DNA of 64,000 nucleotides from Talpa occidentalis (Eukaryota; Chordata; Mammalia; Eulipotyphla; Talpidae), in the NCBI RefSeq assembly GCF_014898055.3, contig NW_023601433.1, positions 21,813,641-21,877,640 of the forward strand, given 5' to 3'. Within the stretch, counting starts at the first letter, position 1. The number at the start of each line of letters is the position of its first letter. The translations under genes and the position numbers were made by a program. Below the pieces are notes generated by a model. The model was not told the DNA's origin, ran no database searches, and saw only the letters and a program-made list of their open reading frames with translations. Positions 12,570 to 24,355 of the stretch are shown here, in pieces.

Positions 12570-13277
12570 TCTGATATTTGGTTTGCAAATATCTCCCCCA
12601 TTCATAGGCAAGCCTTTTCTTTTAACCATGGTGTGTTTTGTTGTTCAGAGCTTCTTAGTTTTGGTGGGAGTGTAAATTGGTGCAGTGATTATGGAAAACA
12701 GTATGGAGAGTTCTCAAAAAATTAGAACTAAAACTATCATATGATCCAGTGATCCTACTTCTGAGTATTTCCCAGAAGAATATGAAACTATTAATTTGAA
12801 AGATACATGCACCCTATGTTCATCGCAGCACTATCACAATAAACAAGATATAGAAACAACCCAAGTGCCCAGTGACACATTATGGGATAAAGAAGATGTG
12901 GTATAGAAACACAATAGAATACTACTTGGCCATAAAAATGGATGAATCTTGCCATTTTCAGTAGCACGATGGACTTTAAGTGGATTATGCTAAGTTAAAT
13001 AAGTCAGAAGGAGAAAGACAAATGCCATATGGTTTCACTCACTTGTGGACTATAAAGAAAACAAAAGCAAACAAACTCTTAGATGCTGACAACAGAATGG
13101 TGGCTACTGGAGGGGGAGAGGGGAAGATGGAATGAGCAGAAGAGATGAATTGGTTGGTGGTGGATGGTGACTAGACATTTGGTGGTGGGTGTAAGGAAAT
13201 GTACTCCTGGAACCTGCACAGTGTTGTGAATTAATGTTACCTCCATTGAATGAATGAAAATTAAAGTATTTTTTTAA
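12570..13277 (+). mobile_element. 5'-inverted L1 3' end
   Basis: From about 12661 to 13277 the + strand carries the end of L1 ORF2 and the 3' UTR. The text runs from a TTGGTGGGAGTGTAAATTGG segment through GAATACTACTTGGCCATAAA and a TGGTTTCACTCACTTGTGGA segment to an A-rich end. The preceding 90 bp (about 12570-12660, TTTGCAAATATCTCCCCCAT onward) is L1 sequence in the opposite orientation, suggesting a 5' inversion as in twin priming. Reading frames are broken by stops and indels, so it is older than the copy at 5.3-6.5 kb. I did not find a clean target duplication. Confidence 0.75.
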
Positions 13278-13904
13278 AGTGAGGGCTTGGCTTGAGACTC
13301 CCTAATAGGAGAAGCTATTTCTGTGTTTATAGAAAGAAAAAGGTGGAATCAGAGTAAGAGTTAAAAAATGAAGTCATAAATGGCTCCTCAAAATGGCAGG
13401 TGCTCAGCTAATTTAATGAGTCTAATTCTGTCTTCTCATGTCTCTGCTGCGTTAAAGAATCCACTGCTCCTGCCTTTGAGGATGTGTATGACTTGGCCCC
13501 AGAGCTGTCGTGCTTCATAAACTCTTACTTAGAACCAGGAATAAGGAAAAGTTGCTTGTTAGCAGCCTGCCTTCCGCTTCCCTGCTCTGGGCCACCCACT
13601 GCTTTGGTCATCCACTGTGAGCAGGGGGCTTAGGGTGGATTGATTGCTCTTGAAAAGTGGATTGCAATGTGAAATAGATTGCTCCTGGGCACTGTGCCTC
13701 ATTGTAAAATTGGTTTTAAAATCAGCATTTATCAAGAGACTCACCCTTTAGTTCCCTAAAGGGAAAGGGAGTGGAGAAGACTTTCAGTGACTTGAAAAGT
13801 TGACAGACACCCTACAAAATACCTAGTTCGTAGATATTTGCCCAGAAGTGTTTAATAGAATTTTTTTTTCTTTTATCTAAATCAGGTCTAGGCATACATT
13901 TTCT

Positions 13905-14360
13905 TTCAGTTTTCTGAAAATTTTATTTTTGGAAGCATTTTAGAAAAAAAAGTAAGGACACAATACAGAGAGTTCCCAAATACCCAGTTTCCTTGTTAAC
14001 ATTTGAAATTAGCACGATGCAGATGTTAAAATTGAAGAACCAATATGGATACATTTTTATTAAGTAAAACTCTTACTTTATTCAGGTTTCCTGAGTTCTC
14101 CCGCAATGTCCTTTCTCTCTGCAGCGTCCTATCCCGATGCCACGCCGCATGGAGTCCTTATGTTTCTTGCACCTCCTCTTGGCTGTGGCTTTCTCAGCCT
14201 TCCTTGTTTCGGACAACCTTGACGCTTTGGAGGAGTCCTGGGCATATTGTAGCATGTGTCTCACTTGGGGTTTGTCTGATGTTTTTCTCATAATGAGACT
14301 GGAGTGATGGATTAGGGGGAGGAAGACCACACAGGTAACATATGCATACGCATTATCAAG
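13905..14360. repeat. Old L1-type repeat fragment
   Basis: Segments GAACCAATATGGATACATTT, CTCCTCTTGGCTGTGGCTTT and GGTTTGTCTGATGTTTTTCTC, ending in GGGGGAGGAAGACCACA, occur together in an old L1-associated repeat of mammals. No coding frame is retained; short open frames at 14045-14330 are incidental. Confidence 0.55.
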
Positions 14361-15087
14361 TCAGTGGTTGAGCTAATTTGGGGGAAGAAAGGAGGGGGTT
14401 AGTCCCAAATGGTGGAACTAAAAAGATGGTTGAAGTGTGGACTCTGAAGCTGGGAGAGGGCAAGCTCAGTGTTCTCAGTGCTTAATGTCTAACTTTTATA
14501 ATGCCTTACGTATGGTTTACTGGAGGCCTTTCTGTTACATCATTTCAGGGGATAAGATGCAGGTGTTTTTAAATTTGCATATTGGGAAGCTGGAGATTTA
14601 GGGAGGCACCTGACTTACCCGAGGTGACAGAAACCAGTGACACATTTCCAAGCCTTGTATAGTTGTGTTTCTAGAGTGTCTACATTGAGCAAGCTGGGTC
14701 ACTGGTGGACATTTCAGCCGTTTGTGGACACAAGGACTTATGTAACAAGGTTTAGGTGAGGTGAAGGCAGTTGACTGTGTACAGAGCATGTGCAGGATGA
14801 TACAGTAGGCACTTAGTAAGCAAAGCTAAATAACAGGATTGATAGCAATATTATTGTAGATTGTAACATTGGTGCAGGTGATTGTTACAGCTCCCAGAGA
14901 GCAAGCAGGCTGCTCAAGCTCCCCCTCAGTTGGCTTTTCTCTCTGGATACACAGTCAAATAAATGAAGCTCACGGTGACCTTTATCATAACATACTTTTC
15001 ATTTGTGAGCAAGTGATTATGTATGAAGTGGTCTGTTCATGAAGCAAGTTGGAGTAATGAAGGTAAGACTTCCAGTGCATTGATGAA

Positions 15088-15200
15088 GCCAGTGGTCCTC
15101 AACCCTGACGGTGGCTAGCGCTGCCTGGGGACATCTCGAAAATACCCAAGCCTGGGCCCAACCCCAGAGGTTGTCACTCAGTTGACTGGGGCAGGTCCAG
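15088..15200 (+). mobile_element. MER5A-like hAT MITE
   Basis: The start AGTGGTCCTCAACCCTGACG, the central TGGGGACATCTCGAAAATAC, and CCTGGGCCCAACCCCAGAGG followed by a CTGGGGCAGGTCC end match the non-autonomous hAT-Charlie element MER5A. There is no coding potential. Confidence 0.75.
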
Positions 15201-16714
15201 GCCTTGGAGAAAGTCAGCCGACTTGACCTTTTGTCTTATTCCATCTTGCTTGCAGTTCTGCCCTGGTCTTGATTCTTCAACCCTACACGTCTTAGGTTTC
15301 TCACTCGAGTGAAGGTTTTAGACACTACAGGAAGGCTTCTGTTGGAAGCTCACCCTGAGCTTTTTCTACTCCTCCAGCTTGTTCCACCTGCTCTCCCTAA
15401 GTGATAAACCAGAGGTGGCCTCATGGCCACCACTGCATAGAATGTGTGTTCAGAAGTGGGTGAGGGATCGAGTTGGGCATATTCTGGTCTCTGTGTTGTC
15501 ATGTCCCCTTCCAGTTCTAATGATGTTTAGAAGGGAAGCTAGCGCTCTTCCTCTTAAACCAAGTTACTGCTTTCAGTGGGAAGTCTTTATTTAGAAACAG
15601 AAGCCATCTCTTTCTTAAAAGCAGTTATCAATGCTTGCAGAACACAGCCTTTTGGTCTAAGAGATGTTCTGCCTGGTTCCCAGTAAACCCACATGGGGCC
15701 TTCCCTAGCACTCTGGCTTTCTTTTCTAGGGAGCCTTTACCAGTGAGTTAAAGTTACCCTTGCCAGTTTGCAAATGGGTATTTAGAGAGCAGTGTATTAG
15801 CACAGTTCTTCACCTTGTCCTGATAGGTAGGCACCTATTCCCCCATCCTCCCTTGGAGGGACACCCAAACTGAAGAATTTGAAACAGTAGACCTTGAGGT
15901 TCCTCTGTGGATCACTTTATAGTGAGAATCCTGGGTTGCGCGAGGTCCTGGTCTTTGCAGGAAGCTAAGTATATACGCTTACAAATTTGTTTTCAAGTCA
16001 ACAATTGAGTTAGTTTTCAGTGTCTTAATTTGTCAGTTCGCTCTTGAGAAATAAACTGTAGAAATAGAAATGTTTGCATTTTCTAACATATTTGACAACC
16101 TGATTTTTTTCCCTCAAAACTTGGATGTCACCACGAGGATTAGTTGTGCTGGTAATTGCAGAAGTCATTAAATAATAGTGAAAGTAGACAATTGAAGAGA
16201 AAGGAATCAAGTAGTCATTCAGATGGTATTTTTGGTAACTTCATCTGCCTTGGAGCATATGGTCTAGTCAGCTGAAGTAATTTAGCAGTGACAAAATGTA
16301 TTTCAGTAGGGGAGATTAAAACAACCTATTTGTTTTCTCTTTTCTCCCAGAGTGTTATTTTTATCTTTTTTAGAAAATACAACGTTAGCCATTTAATTTT
16401 ATGAAGGCAGCCTTTGATGATTTAGCAATACATGATTCTTCTTTATTATCTAGTTTCCTGTGTGTAAGCTTGTTTATTTTGGTGGTGTTCTATAATTCAA
16501 GCATGTTACCCTTGGCGGTCATTGTGTTTATATTGGACTGTGGGTAAGAGATCAATGTGATGTTTCTACTCCTTTTGTGACTCAACTACTCCTGGACACC
16601 TGAGTAACTGGGATAGCGGTGCTCTGTCTTCTGTTTAGTCTGGCCTCATCCCTGCCACTATCAAGTCTTGTGGTATTGAACGATGTCGTGAGTTTAGATT
16701 GTGTTCACCAATTC

Positions 16715-17180
16715 TTTGACAGTCTTCTCCCCAAAATGTGGGGTCTAATTCCTCTCCCTTTGGACATGGTGACTCACTTGCAATGAATAACATGTGGTAG
16801 TTTGATAGTGTATCATTTGCAAGTCTAGGATATAAAAGGAGTACTGAGGTCCTCTCTCTGTGTATCTCTTGTCCCCCACCTTTTCCTCATATCACTTACT
16901 TTGGGGCACACTAGCAGCCATGTTGTGAGGACACTCAAGGAGCCCTGTGCCCCAGTTTGTGCTAAGGAACGGGGCCTCCTGCCAACAGCCATGTGAGTGA
17001 ACAGTCTTGGAAGCAGCCACTCAGCCCATCATACGCTGACTGACGCCCCGACTGTAGTCTCCTGAGAGACCTTGAGCCATCCAGGTCTTGACCTTCAGAA
17101 GCTGTGTGAGATAAATGCTTATTGTTATTGAGCTTCTGAGTTTTGAGGGAACTTGTTTTATAGCATTTGATGACCCAATA
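16715..17180 (+). mobile_element. MLT1-like LTR (ERVL-MaLR)
   Basis: The left half is purine/pyrimidine-mixed U3-like sequence with a GTCTAGGATATAAAAGGAGT TATA-type box near 16830. The right half contains AGCCATGTTGTGAGGACACT, CTTGGAAGCAGCCACTCAGC, ATAAATGCTTATTGTTATTG and a GAGTTTTGAGGGAACTTGTT end. This order is that of a MaLR LTR. It is old, and whether internal sequence was ever present nearby is not visible, so it is probably a solo LTR. Confidence 0.7.
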
Positions 17181-17189
17181 AGTCACTTA

Positions 17190-17265
17190 GCCCTTCCGGA
17201 TCTTTCTCCTCATCTGGGAGACAAAGGGTCGGACTAAATAGTGCTCTTAACAAGTTGATGGTGAT
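17190..17265 (+). repeat. MIR relic
   Basis: TCACTTAGCCCTTCCGGATC then TTTCTCCTCATCTGGGAGAC matches the middle of MIR. Only a fragment is left. Confidence 0.5.
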
Positions 17266-17956
17266 CGATTGGTGCTTAGGAGACTGATTTCTAGCCAGCT
17301 GCAGCGCATCTGCGGCCCTGACAGCACTTTATCCCTCCACACCCCTGGCCCCGCCAGCAGCTTACATGGGGCCAACCCTTCCCGTCTTGGCACATCCGTC
17401 ATCCACAGTGAGCGAGATTTTTGTCCCCGGTAAAAACCAAGCCTACTTTTTATTTTTTCTTGTTTTGAAACAGATCATAATGGGAATATTATTTTAATTA
17501 CTAAACCTTTATTTATACTTAGTTAATTTTCATAACTATTCATAAACCAACCAATTAGATTTTCTGTCTCTGAAAATAATGTCATTTTATTAAAGATGAT
17601 TGCTCTTTTATCTTTCTAGAAATAGGATGAATTTTGGCTGCTGTGCTCTCTAATTATGCTAGATAAATAGACATTAGTCACTTATTTCCATCTGATCTCG
17701 CTCATGGCCTGATTTAATTTCATTTGGATGTCAGGTGATAGCCCACTTCTGTCGTGCACAGCTGTAAGAACAGAGTGGGCAGACCGCATGTCTTGAGCTT
17801 CTAGACACTGAAAATGCACCAGATTCAAATATCTAATAATAACCAGTCAGCTGGGTCAGTTAGTACATAGGGCGACAGGAGTTAGAGTTCGCATTATCTG
17901 GAGCTCTGGGTTCAAGCGTTGAGGCTCTCTGGGGGTTTTTTTTTTTTTGTAAACAA

Positions 17957-18220
17957 TTTTTTTTTTTTAAGATTTATTTATTTATTCATATAAGAACCGG
18001 GGTACAGGCCAGATAGATGCGGGGGAGGGTGAGAGGCTTCACCAGAGACAGAACAGGCAGACAACCGAAATACACTGCTGAGGGGAGCAGTGGGTGAGAT
18101 AGGAGAGGTCTGTTGCACCATGTGGGGCCCTCGCCAACGGCCGGGATCTAACCATCACTGCAGAGGCTGCCAACAGCTTCACAGCGCGGCGCTCAACCAC
18201 CTGCGCCACCAGGAAAGGCC
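17957..18220 (-). mobile_element. tRNA-headed SINE, older subfamily
   Basis: This full-length member of the window's main SINE family is on the - strand. The left edge is the reversed A-tail (T run plus TTTATTTATTTA), followed by a body with AACCGGGGTACAGGCCAGAT. The right edge is the tRNA-like head, with a reversed B box near 18145 and a GCGCCACCAGG 5' end. The AACCGGGGTACAGGCC version marks it as the older subfamily, together with the copies at 33.4 and 55.4 kb. Flanking TCTCTGGGGGTTTTT and TCTCCGGGTTTTT are a possible imperfect target duplication. It lies immediately left of the solo LTR at 18253. Confidence 0.85.
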
Positions 18221-18252
18221 CAGGGGTCTCCGGGTTTTTCCAGAAGTGGTGT

Positions 18253-18717
18253 TGTGGGGTCAGGAATGGGCACAGTGCAGGTTTTCTGATCCCATGCAGA
18301 CCAGGTAAAGGAGGAATCGGAGTCCTCAGTGGTTTTGCAGGTTTTTTATTGGGGTTCACCAGGCATATGGCAGGCAGGGGTGCTGGGGGGCCGGGAGATT
18401 GGCAGGCCTCCCAGCCCCTAGCAAGTCTTCACTCCATCTGGGCTCTCTCGCCTTCTCTCAGCTTCTGCTTCTCTTGCTTCTCTCTTGGCTTCCGTTTGTT
18501 CCTGGCTTCTTCTCGGCTTCTCTTTCGGCTTCTGCTGGGGTCCCTGTGACGCCGCCCTTAAAAGTACAGTCTCAGCCCAGGTGAATCCCATCTATATTCC
18601 CACACCCTACTCCAGGTGCCCGCCATCAGGCATGCATTCAGGACCGCAAGGATCCATCATCTATCCTGATGGTGGGAGGGCTTTTAGAAAAGCCTGACAT
18701 TTTTTCCTTACCCTACA
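18253..18717 (-). mobile_element. Solo LTR, family A copy 1
   Basis: This complete solo LTR reads 5'-TGTAGGGTAAGG...CA-3' on the - strand and is flanked by a perfect 5-bp duplication GGTGT (18248-18252 and 18718-18722). In LTR orientation it has a TTTTAAGGGC TATA-like box, a variable AGA/GAA-rich tract, and an AATAAAAAACC polyadenylation signal at the R region. A 5-bp duplication fits class I or ERVL-type integrases. There is no internal retroviral sequence, so it arose by recombination between two LTRs. Its core differs strongly from copies 2 and 3 in the GA-rich tract. It is intronic and antisense to GALNT2. Open frames reading through it on the + strand are by-products of its composition. 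Confidence 0.9.
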
Positions 18718-20149
18718 GGTGTGCAGCTGTATCCAACACTGTGGTCAGAATGGTCACGGTGTCTTGATGAGGTCACCAGAGAATCCTAGACTTCTGATTA
18801 AATTTCCCTGACAGAATTCAATTTCCGGTCAGAATCCTGAGTCCGCCCCTGTCTACCTTTGCAGCATGTTCTATCTGTGGGTTAGTCATTCTGTATTCAG
18901 TGTCATCATCCCTCTTTTGAGGGCAGGAGAAACAAAGCAGAGAAGAGCCTGCATCCTGGGAAATAAAAGCAGGCTTACTGGGTTGCGGACTTCAAATTCC
19001 CTGCAACTTTTGACTGAGCATCGAACTGTATCATGGCTCTTCTAATCTCAATGGTTTATACTTTGTACAGTTTAACAGTTAATAAAAAGAGGACTGGTCT
19101 GTCATTGCATCATTTTCTCTTAACTAGGAGAAAGCAAACATCAGTTGGTATCATATCCTGGATACTAGTGGGTGCTGGGGAGAATCTTCTCCATACATTT
19201 GCATTCAGTACATTTACATTTTTAACAGAGCCTCCACTCGTGTAAATAAATCTTGTAATGTATGTAAATGTATGGGGGGATTGTTGTAAGAGAAGCTTCC
19301 GCTGTAGTGTGGGTGAAGCCAGTAAAATCACTATGAGTAAGGAGGGTGAGGGGTTTTTTTAAGTTGCATTTATTACTGAGCAACTACCATAAAATCACCA
19401 GCACACTTGGTACTGTGGGGACACAGACCACCTGCCCACCCCAAAGGACCTGATGTGCCTCTGGATACCAAACATTTGTGAAATTGGTTAAAAGTCTAAG
19501 AAAGTGCTGAATGAATATATCAGCTGCATGGGATTGCTAGGGCAAGTGGGGACATCGAGGCATCCGGCCTAGTGCCCCAGTATTAGAGAAGGAGGTAATT
19601 TACTCAGACCCCCATAGTCACTGGCCCTTGTTCTGGGCCCATGTTCTTCCCGCCCTGCCCCCCTCCAATGTTGGCCCCTCCTTCCGCCCCTGAGCCATGT
19701 TCTTACTGGATTCTTGCCCTTCCTGATGGTCCCTCATGCTCACGGCTAGTTACGATGGCCTTGTGCCTTTCCAGAACTCCAGACACATCCGCTCGCTGTC
19801 TCTGAGTAACCTCGGCATTTCCAAAGCCCGTCCCTTCCCCGCCCAAACAGTGTCCTCATATTTCTTAGCCAGGACTGTCACTCCTGCCCGTGACGTGTTC
19901 ACATTGGAAACCTGTTGCCATCTCTGGGTCCTTCCTCCTCACTGCTTTACTTTAGGAGCAGGTAGTGACGTGATAATTGGTAGGTTTTTTGCCTTGGGAG
20001 TCCAGAACAAAACAATCCTTTGTGAATGACCTGGATAATAAATGTAATTAAAAACAAAACAAAACAAAAAACCTAGGTTCTAGTAATGGATTCTTGGATT
20101 TTTATGATGTGGTAAGAATCATCAGGTTACTTGAGCCCTGGGTTGCAAG

Positions 20150-20310
20150 CCCCATCCTGATTAATGAAGGGCCAACTTAAGCTTTTTATCTGCTGTGTAA
20201 ATTGTACAAATTGCTTAACCTCTCTGGTTTTCTTTGTTCTTACTGTGACATAGGAGTTAGAAAATACCATGTTGTTGCAGGGATGAGAAAGTGTCTAATC
20301 ACTTATAAAT
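20150..20310 (+). repeat. MIR relic
   Basis: CAAATTGCTTAACCTCTCTG and GGTTTTCTTTGTTCTTACTG, followed by GACATAGGAGTTAGAAAATA, are MIR core and 3' features in order. Confidence 0.6.
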
Positions 20311-22136
20311 AGCGTTTAGCATGATTTCACCCAGTTATATGTATGGTAGGGCTCTCTTGGTCCTTATGTGGTAGGCAGAGTTGATGGGGAGAAGGGTTGG
20401 GAAGGTTAAGAAATGTTTCATATGGACTAGTCATTCTTGTTTGTAGGGAGAAACATATATTTCCTGAGAAAACATTGATGGTTGACCTGCAAATGTTGAT
20501 TTGGTAACTGTTAATCAAGGTAATGCCTTGATTTTTGCACATACAGAGTAAGATTAATGCCATTGGGCCTTGCTGGCATCATTCATTTTTTATTTTATTC
20601 AAGTAGAATGTTAAATGGTTTTATGGTATGTCATAAGCCAGATGCCTGTGGGGGAAAAATTGCTTGCCACACATGCTATGAGCAAGCTACAAAATAAAAA
20701 TTAATACTGCTTAATGAAAAGTCTATATACTGTGGCCAGTCACTTCATTACTTGCTGAATTTACACGTTTCTTGGTATCATGGAGGCGCTCACACATTTG
20801 CAAAGATGGCTATGAAATCATTGTTAGTAGCAACTTGAAAGTTTATTCTCAAACAATGTCAAAAGTCAAATTGTAGATAGCTTTCAAATTTCATTTGTAG
20901 CAAAAAATATTTAAATTGGGTTACAGGTGCTTTTTAGTACATGTGTCTCAATGTGGGAGGAAAGGATCTTCAAAAGTCATGGTTCTGGGGGCCCTTGAGG
21001 CCTGAGAGAGGCCTGGTGATGGTGGGTGGGACCTGCCAGGCACAGGGTGGTCTCTCTTCCAGCCCCTGCATCTGTGAAGTTACCCTGTCATGTCTCGATG
21101 GCCCTGATGGGATATACCCAGCTGTCTCATTTTGCTGCAAAAGCCACCAGAGGAAAAGCTGGCCTGGAGAGGAAGGAAGTTTAGGCACAGTTTCTCTTTA
21201 ATTCTTCAGAATAAAACTGCAGATTATGGGCTGAGCAAGTCACATTTGGGGAAAATGTACCATTTGGCCCTGAGAATTCCCTATTTATGCAGATCATTTT
21301 AACAGCATCTGCTCGGGAAAACAACCCGTGGACAATGCAAGCCTGTGAAGATGACCAGCATGGGAGAGTTCTGATTTTGGTCATATAGCGAAGTCATTTT
21401 TTGCTCATAGAAATCAGATTCGAAAGTATTGAAAGTATATTTAGCTCTGTGGTCATGGAATTGTTCTTTCATTTGATTTAATGTTGAGAGATTAAATTGT
21501 TTGTGCAGATGAGTTGAATAAATTCTGCCAGAGCTTATATCTTATTCCGGTTTCACATTAAGCTTTTAATTTACAGCTCTGTTCTACTGGCAGTCCCCTT
21601 AGAGGGGCCCTTGCAGAAGCTTAGCTGTCCTTCCACTCTTATTCAGTGGCATTAAGCAATCATCTTTCAACCTCTGAGGAGGACTCAAAGGGGCCCCTAG
21701 GGAGGACCTGGTCCTAGGATGTCCTTAAACCATCTAATATATCTAGAAAGCGATCCTGATTTTAATGGCTTTAATTTAACTGCTGTTGAATTATTTTATT
21801 TAATCCACTTTCCCTATCTCCCTTCACTACCCTCACAGATCTTCAAAGCCCTGGGAGTTTCCAGAGTTCTTTCCTTTTTACAGATATGCAAAGCAAATAC
21901 AAAATGAAAAAAGAAATGCAAACCCTTCCTTGGTAAAGGGCATCCCCACACTTTTCTCCCTTTGCATCTTCACCCACTGAGAAACTCCTCAGTGGAGGTG
22001 CTGAAGATGGAAATTCATTCTCACACCGGGTGTCCCCAGAGCCCACTGCCACATATGCCTCAGTGTTGATTGAATTGATGAATGGAGGGTTGGCTTAAGA
22101 ATTGGTCGACTCATGTGGTGTCTTTGTTCCCCCTAG

Positions 22137-22424
<288 letters not shown>

Positions 22425-22699
22425 TAAAAAAAGACACAGGAATTTAAAATTCCTTTCTTTGCGTGGGAGAGGGATCAAATGATTTAGGTATCTCTTCCTG
22501 GGATATGGGGTGGCAGGATGTCTCAGCCTGTGCTGGGGGTGCAGGAGTTTCCGGTATCACAACCCAGATTCAGTAGTAGCCTCTTCTGTAAGGAAGTCCA
22601 GGTGAATCAGGCCATAACTGTTCTATGTTAGGGGCCTCAGACTAACGCCCATCATCCTCTCTCTGTGCCCTCACCTCTGTTGCTCTCCTGCAGTGTACC

Positions 22700-22772
22700 C
22701 TAAGCTTCCACCTTAGGAAGCTAAAGGAGAGCAGATTAAATTCAAAGAAAAAGAAATAATAAAAAGAAGAGC
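22700..22772 (+). repeat. Inverted repeat arm 1 (L1-derived)
   Basis: This 73-bp segment is the reverse complement of 23711-23783 with only two mismatches by my alignment. It begins CTAAGCTTCCACCTTAGGAA and ends AATAAAAAGAAGAGC. The second arm sits within the old antisense L1, so this arm is a detached L1 piece in the opposite orientation, separated by about 940 bp of spacer. Confidence 0.85.
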
Positions 22773-23710
22773 TCCTGTACCCCTTTGCTCACTGCAGTGT
22801 TGGGACTTAGGAGCCCCAGTTTGTGGGTTGTACTGCCTGGTTATTACTTTAAACCAAGTTTAGAGTTTTCCCTACCCTTTCAGTCGGGCTGACACTCCTG
22901 TGTGAACACGGATTTTCATTTTTCCCTCAAGGGTCTTGGACTTTGTTTTGCATCGGTTTTGGTGGCTGATGTTGTTGAGCCTGATTTCTGTATTCTTCCA
23001 CCATCTCGCTGGACTCCTCTTCTTTAGCCTCTCAAATGTGATGGATTATATTAATTGATTTTCATATGTTGAACTGTCTTTGCATACCCGGCATAAATCC
23101 TTCTTGGCCATGGTATAAAATTCATTTTACACATAACTGAATTTGCTGATTTTTTTTGAGGATTTTTGTGTATGTATTCATGAGAGGTGCTGACATGTAG
23201 TTTTCTTACAATGTCTTTGTCTAGTTTTGTTATTAGGGCAAGGTTGGCCTCATAAAATGAGTTAGGAAGTATTTTCTCTGTTTCTGTCTTCTGAAAGCAA
23301 TTGCAGAGAATTAGTAGAATTTCTTCCTTAAATATTTCCAGTTCAACAGTGAATCCATCTGAGCCCACTCCTTTGTTTTTTAATTTAATAGTTACTGATC
23401 CAATTTCTTTAAGAGATATAAGTCTGTTGAAATCATCTGTTTTTTCATGTCTGAGATTTGGTAGATAATCTTCCAAGAATCTGGTCCATTCATTTAGGTC
23501 ATTAAATTTATAGGCATAAAAATATTAATACTAATTTTTATTCTCCTTTTAATGCCCATGGGACCTGAAGTGATGTCTTCTTTTTGATTTTTGATATTCA
23601 TGATTTGTGTCTCCTCTGCCTGGCTAAAGGCTTATTAATTTTATTCATATTTTAACCAGTTTGGGTTTTTTTTTCCTATTGATTTTCTTTGTTTGATTTC
23701 ATAGATTTTT

Positions 23711-23783
23711 GCTCTTGTTTTTATTATTTCTTTTTCTTTGAATTTAATCTGCTCTCCTTTAGCTTCCTAAGGCGGAAGCTTAG
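23711..23783 (-). repeat. Inverted repeat arm 2 (inside L1)
   Basis: This is the partner of 22700-22772. It runs from GCTCTTGTTTTTATTATTTC to GGCGGAAGCTTAG and is part of the ORF2 region of the antisense L1. Arm identity of about 97% is high compared with the eroded state of the L1 around it. Confidence 0.85.
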
Positions 23784-23817
23784 ATGATTGATTTTAGATC
23801 TTTGTTCTTTTCTGATA

Positions 23818-24355
23818 CAGTTCTTCCTCAATTTTTCAATGGGGTTATATCCCAACAAACCCATTATAAGTTGAAAATACTGTATCTCGAAAATGGATTT
23901 AATACATCTAACCTACTGATTATTGTAGATGATTAACTACTTGTCCTTTAAGATAATTGAGATTGCCAATTACAAAAGTTCTAACTCATGTGATGGCCAT
24001 CACTGGCTTGCTGTCTTCGTGCTGCACAGTTACACAGAGTAATTACCTTTCTCCTCTTACCAGAAGCAGGAGACAAAGATGGGAATTTTGCAGACATGAT
24101 GCAATGTGAAAACAAAAAACACAATTTCCAAAAATGTAGACAGTAGCACACTGTGGAGTATTGATTATTTGTGCTCTTAATCACATGGTTTACTGGGAGC
24201 TGTGGCTCACTGCCAGTGCCTAGCATCATAAGACTCTATCATGCCATTTATTGCTAGCTCAGGAAAAGATCAAAATTCAAAGTATAGTTTTTACTCAATG
24301 AGTATCCCAAGGTAAAAAAATTCTAAGTGCACCATCATAAGTGAAGGACCATCTG
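23818..24355. mobile_element. Tigger-like DNA transposon nested in L1
   Basis: The element starts CAGTTCTTCCTCAATTTTTC and has GGGGTTATATCCCAACAAAC and GTTGAAAATACTGTATCTCG near the left end. It finishes AAGTGAAGGACCATCTG. It is bounded by TA at 23816-23817 and 24356-24357, the expected target duplication of Tc1/mariner-type elements, and its ends are imperfect inverted repeats. It interrupts the antisense L1, so it is younger than that L1. No transposase frame is preserved, so it is a non-autonomous or deleted copy. Confidence 0.65.

Larger units (their letters stand above)
1..22136 (+). other. GALNT2: GALNT2 intron 1 (3' part)
   Basis: All sequence left of exon 2 is inferred to be intron 1 of GALNT2, which is long in other mammals. 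I see no exon with open frame plus paired splice sites in it. It holds interspersed repeats listed separately. The stretches between them (roughly 2.0-4.2, 6.5-7.5, 14.4-16.7 and 18.7-22.1 kb) look like ordinary unique intronic DNA. The longest open frames there (for example 3079-3492 on the - strand) have no recognisable domain and biased composition. From the literature, human intron 1 carries lipid-trait association signals, so enhancers are possible, but none can be read from the sequence here. Confidence 0.85.
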
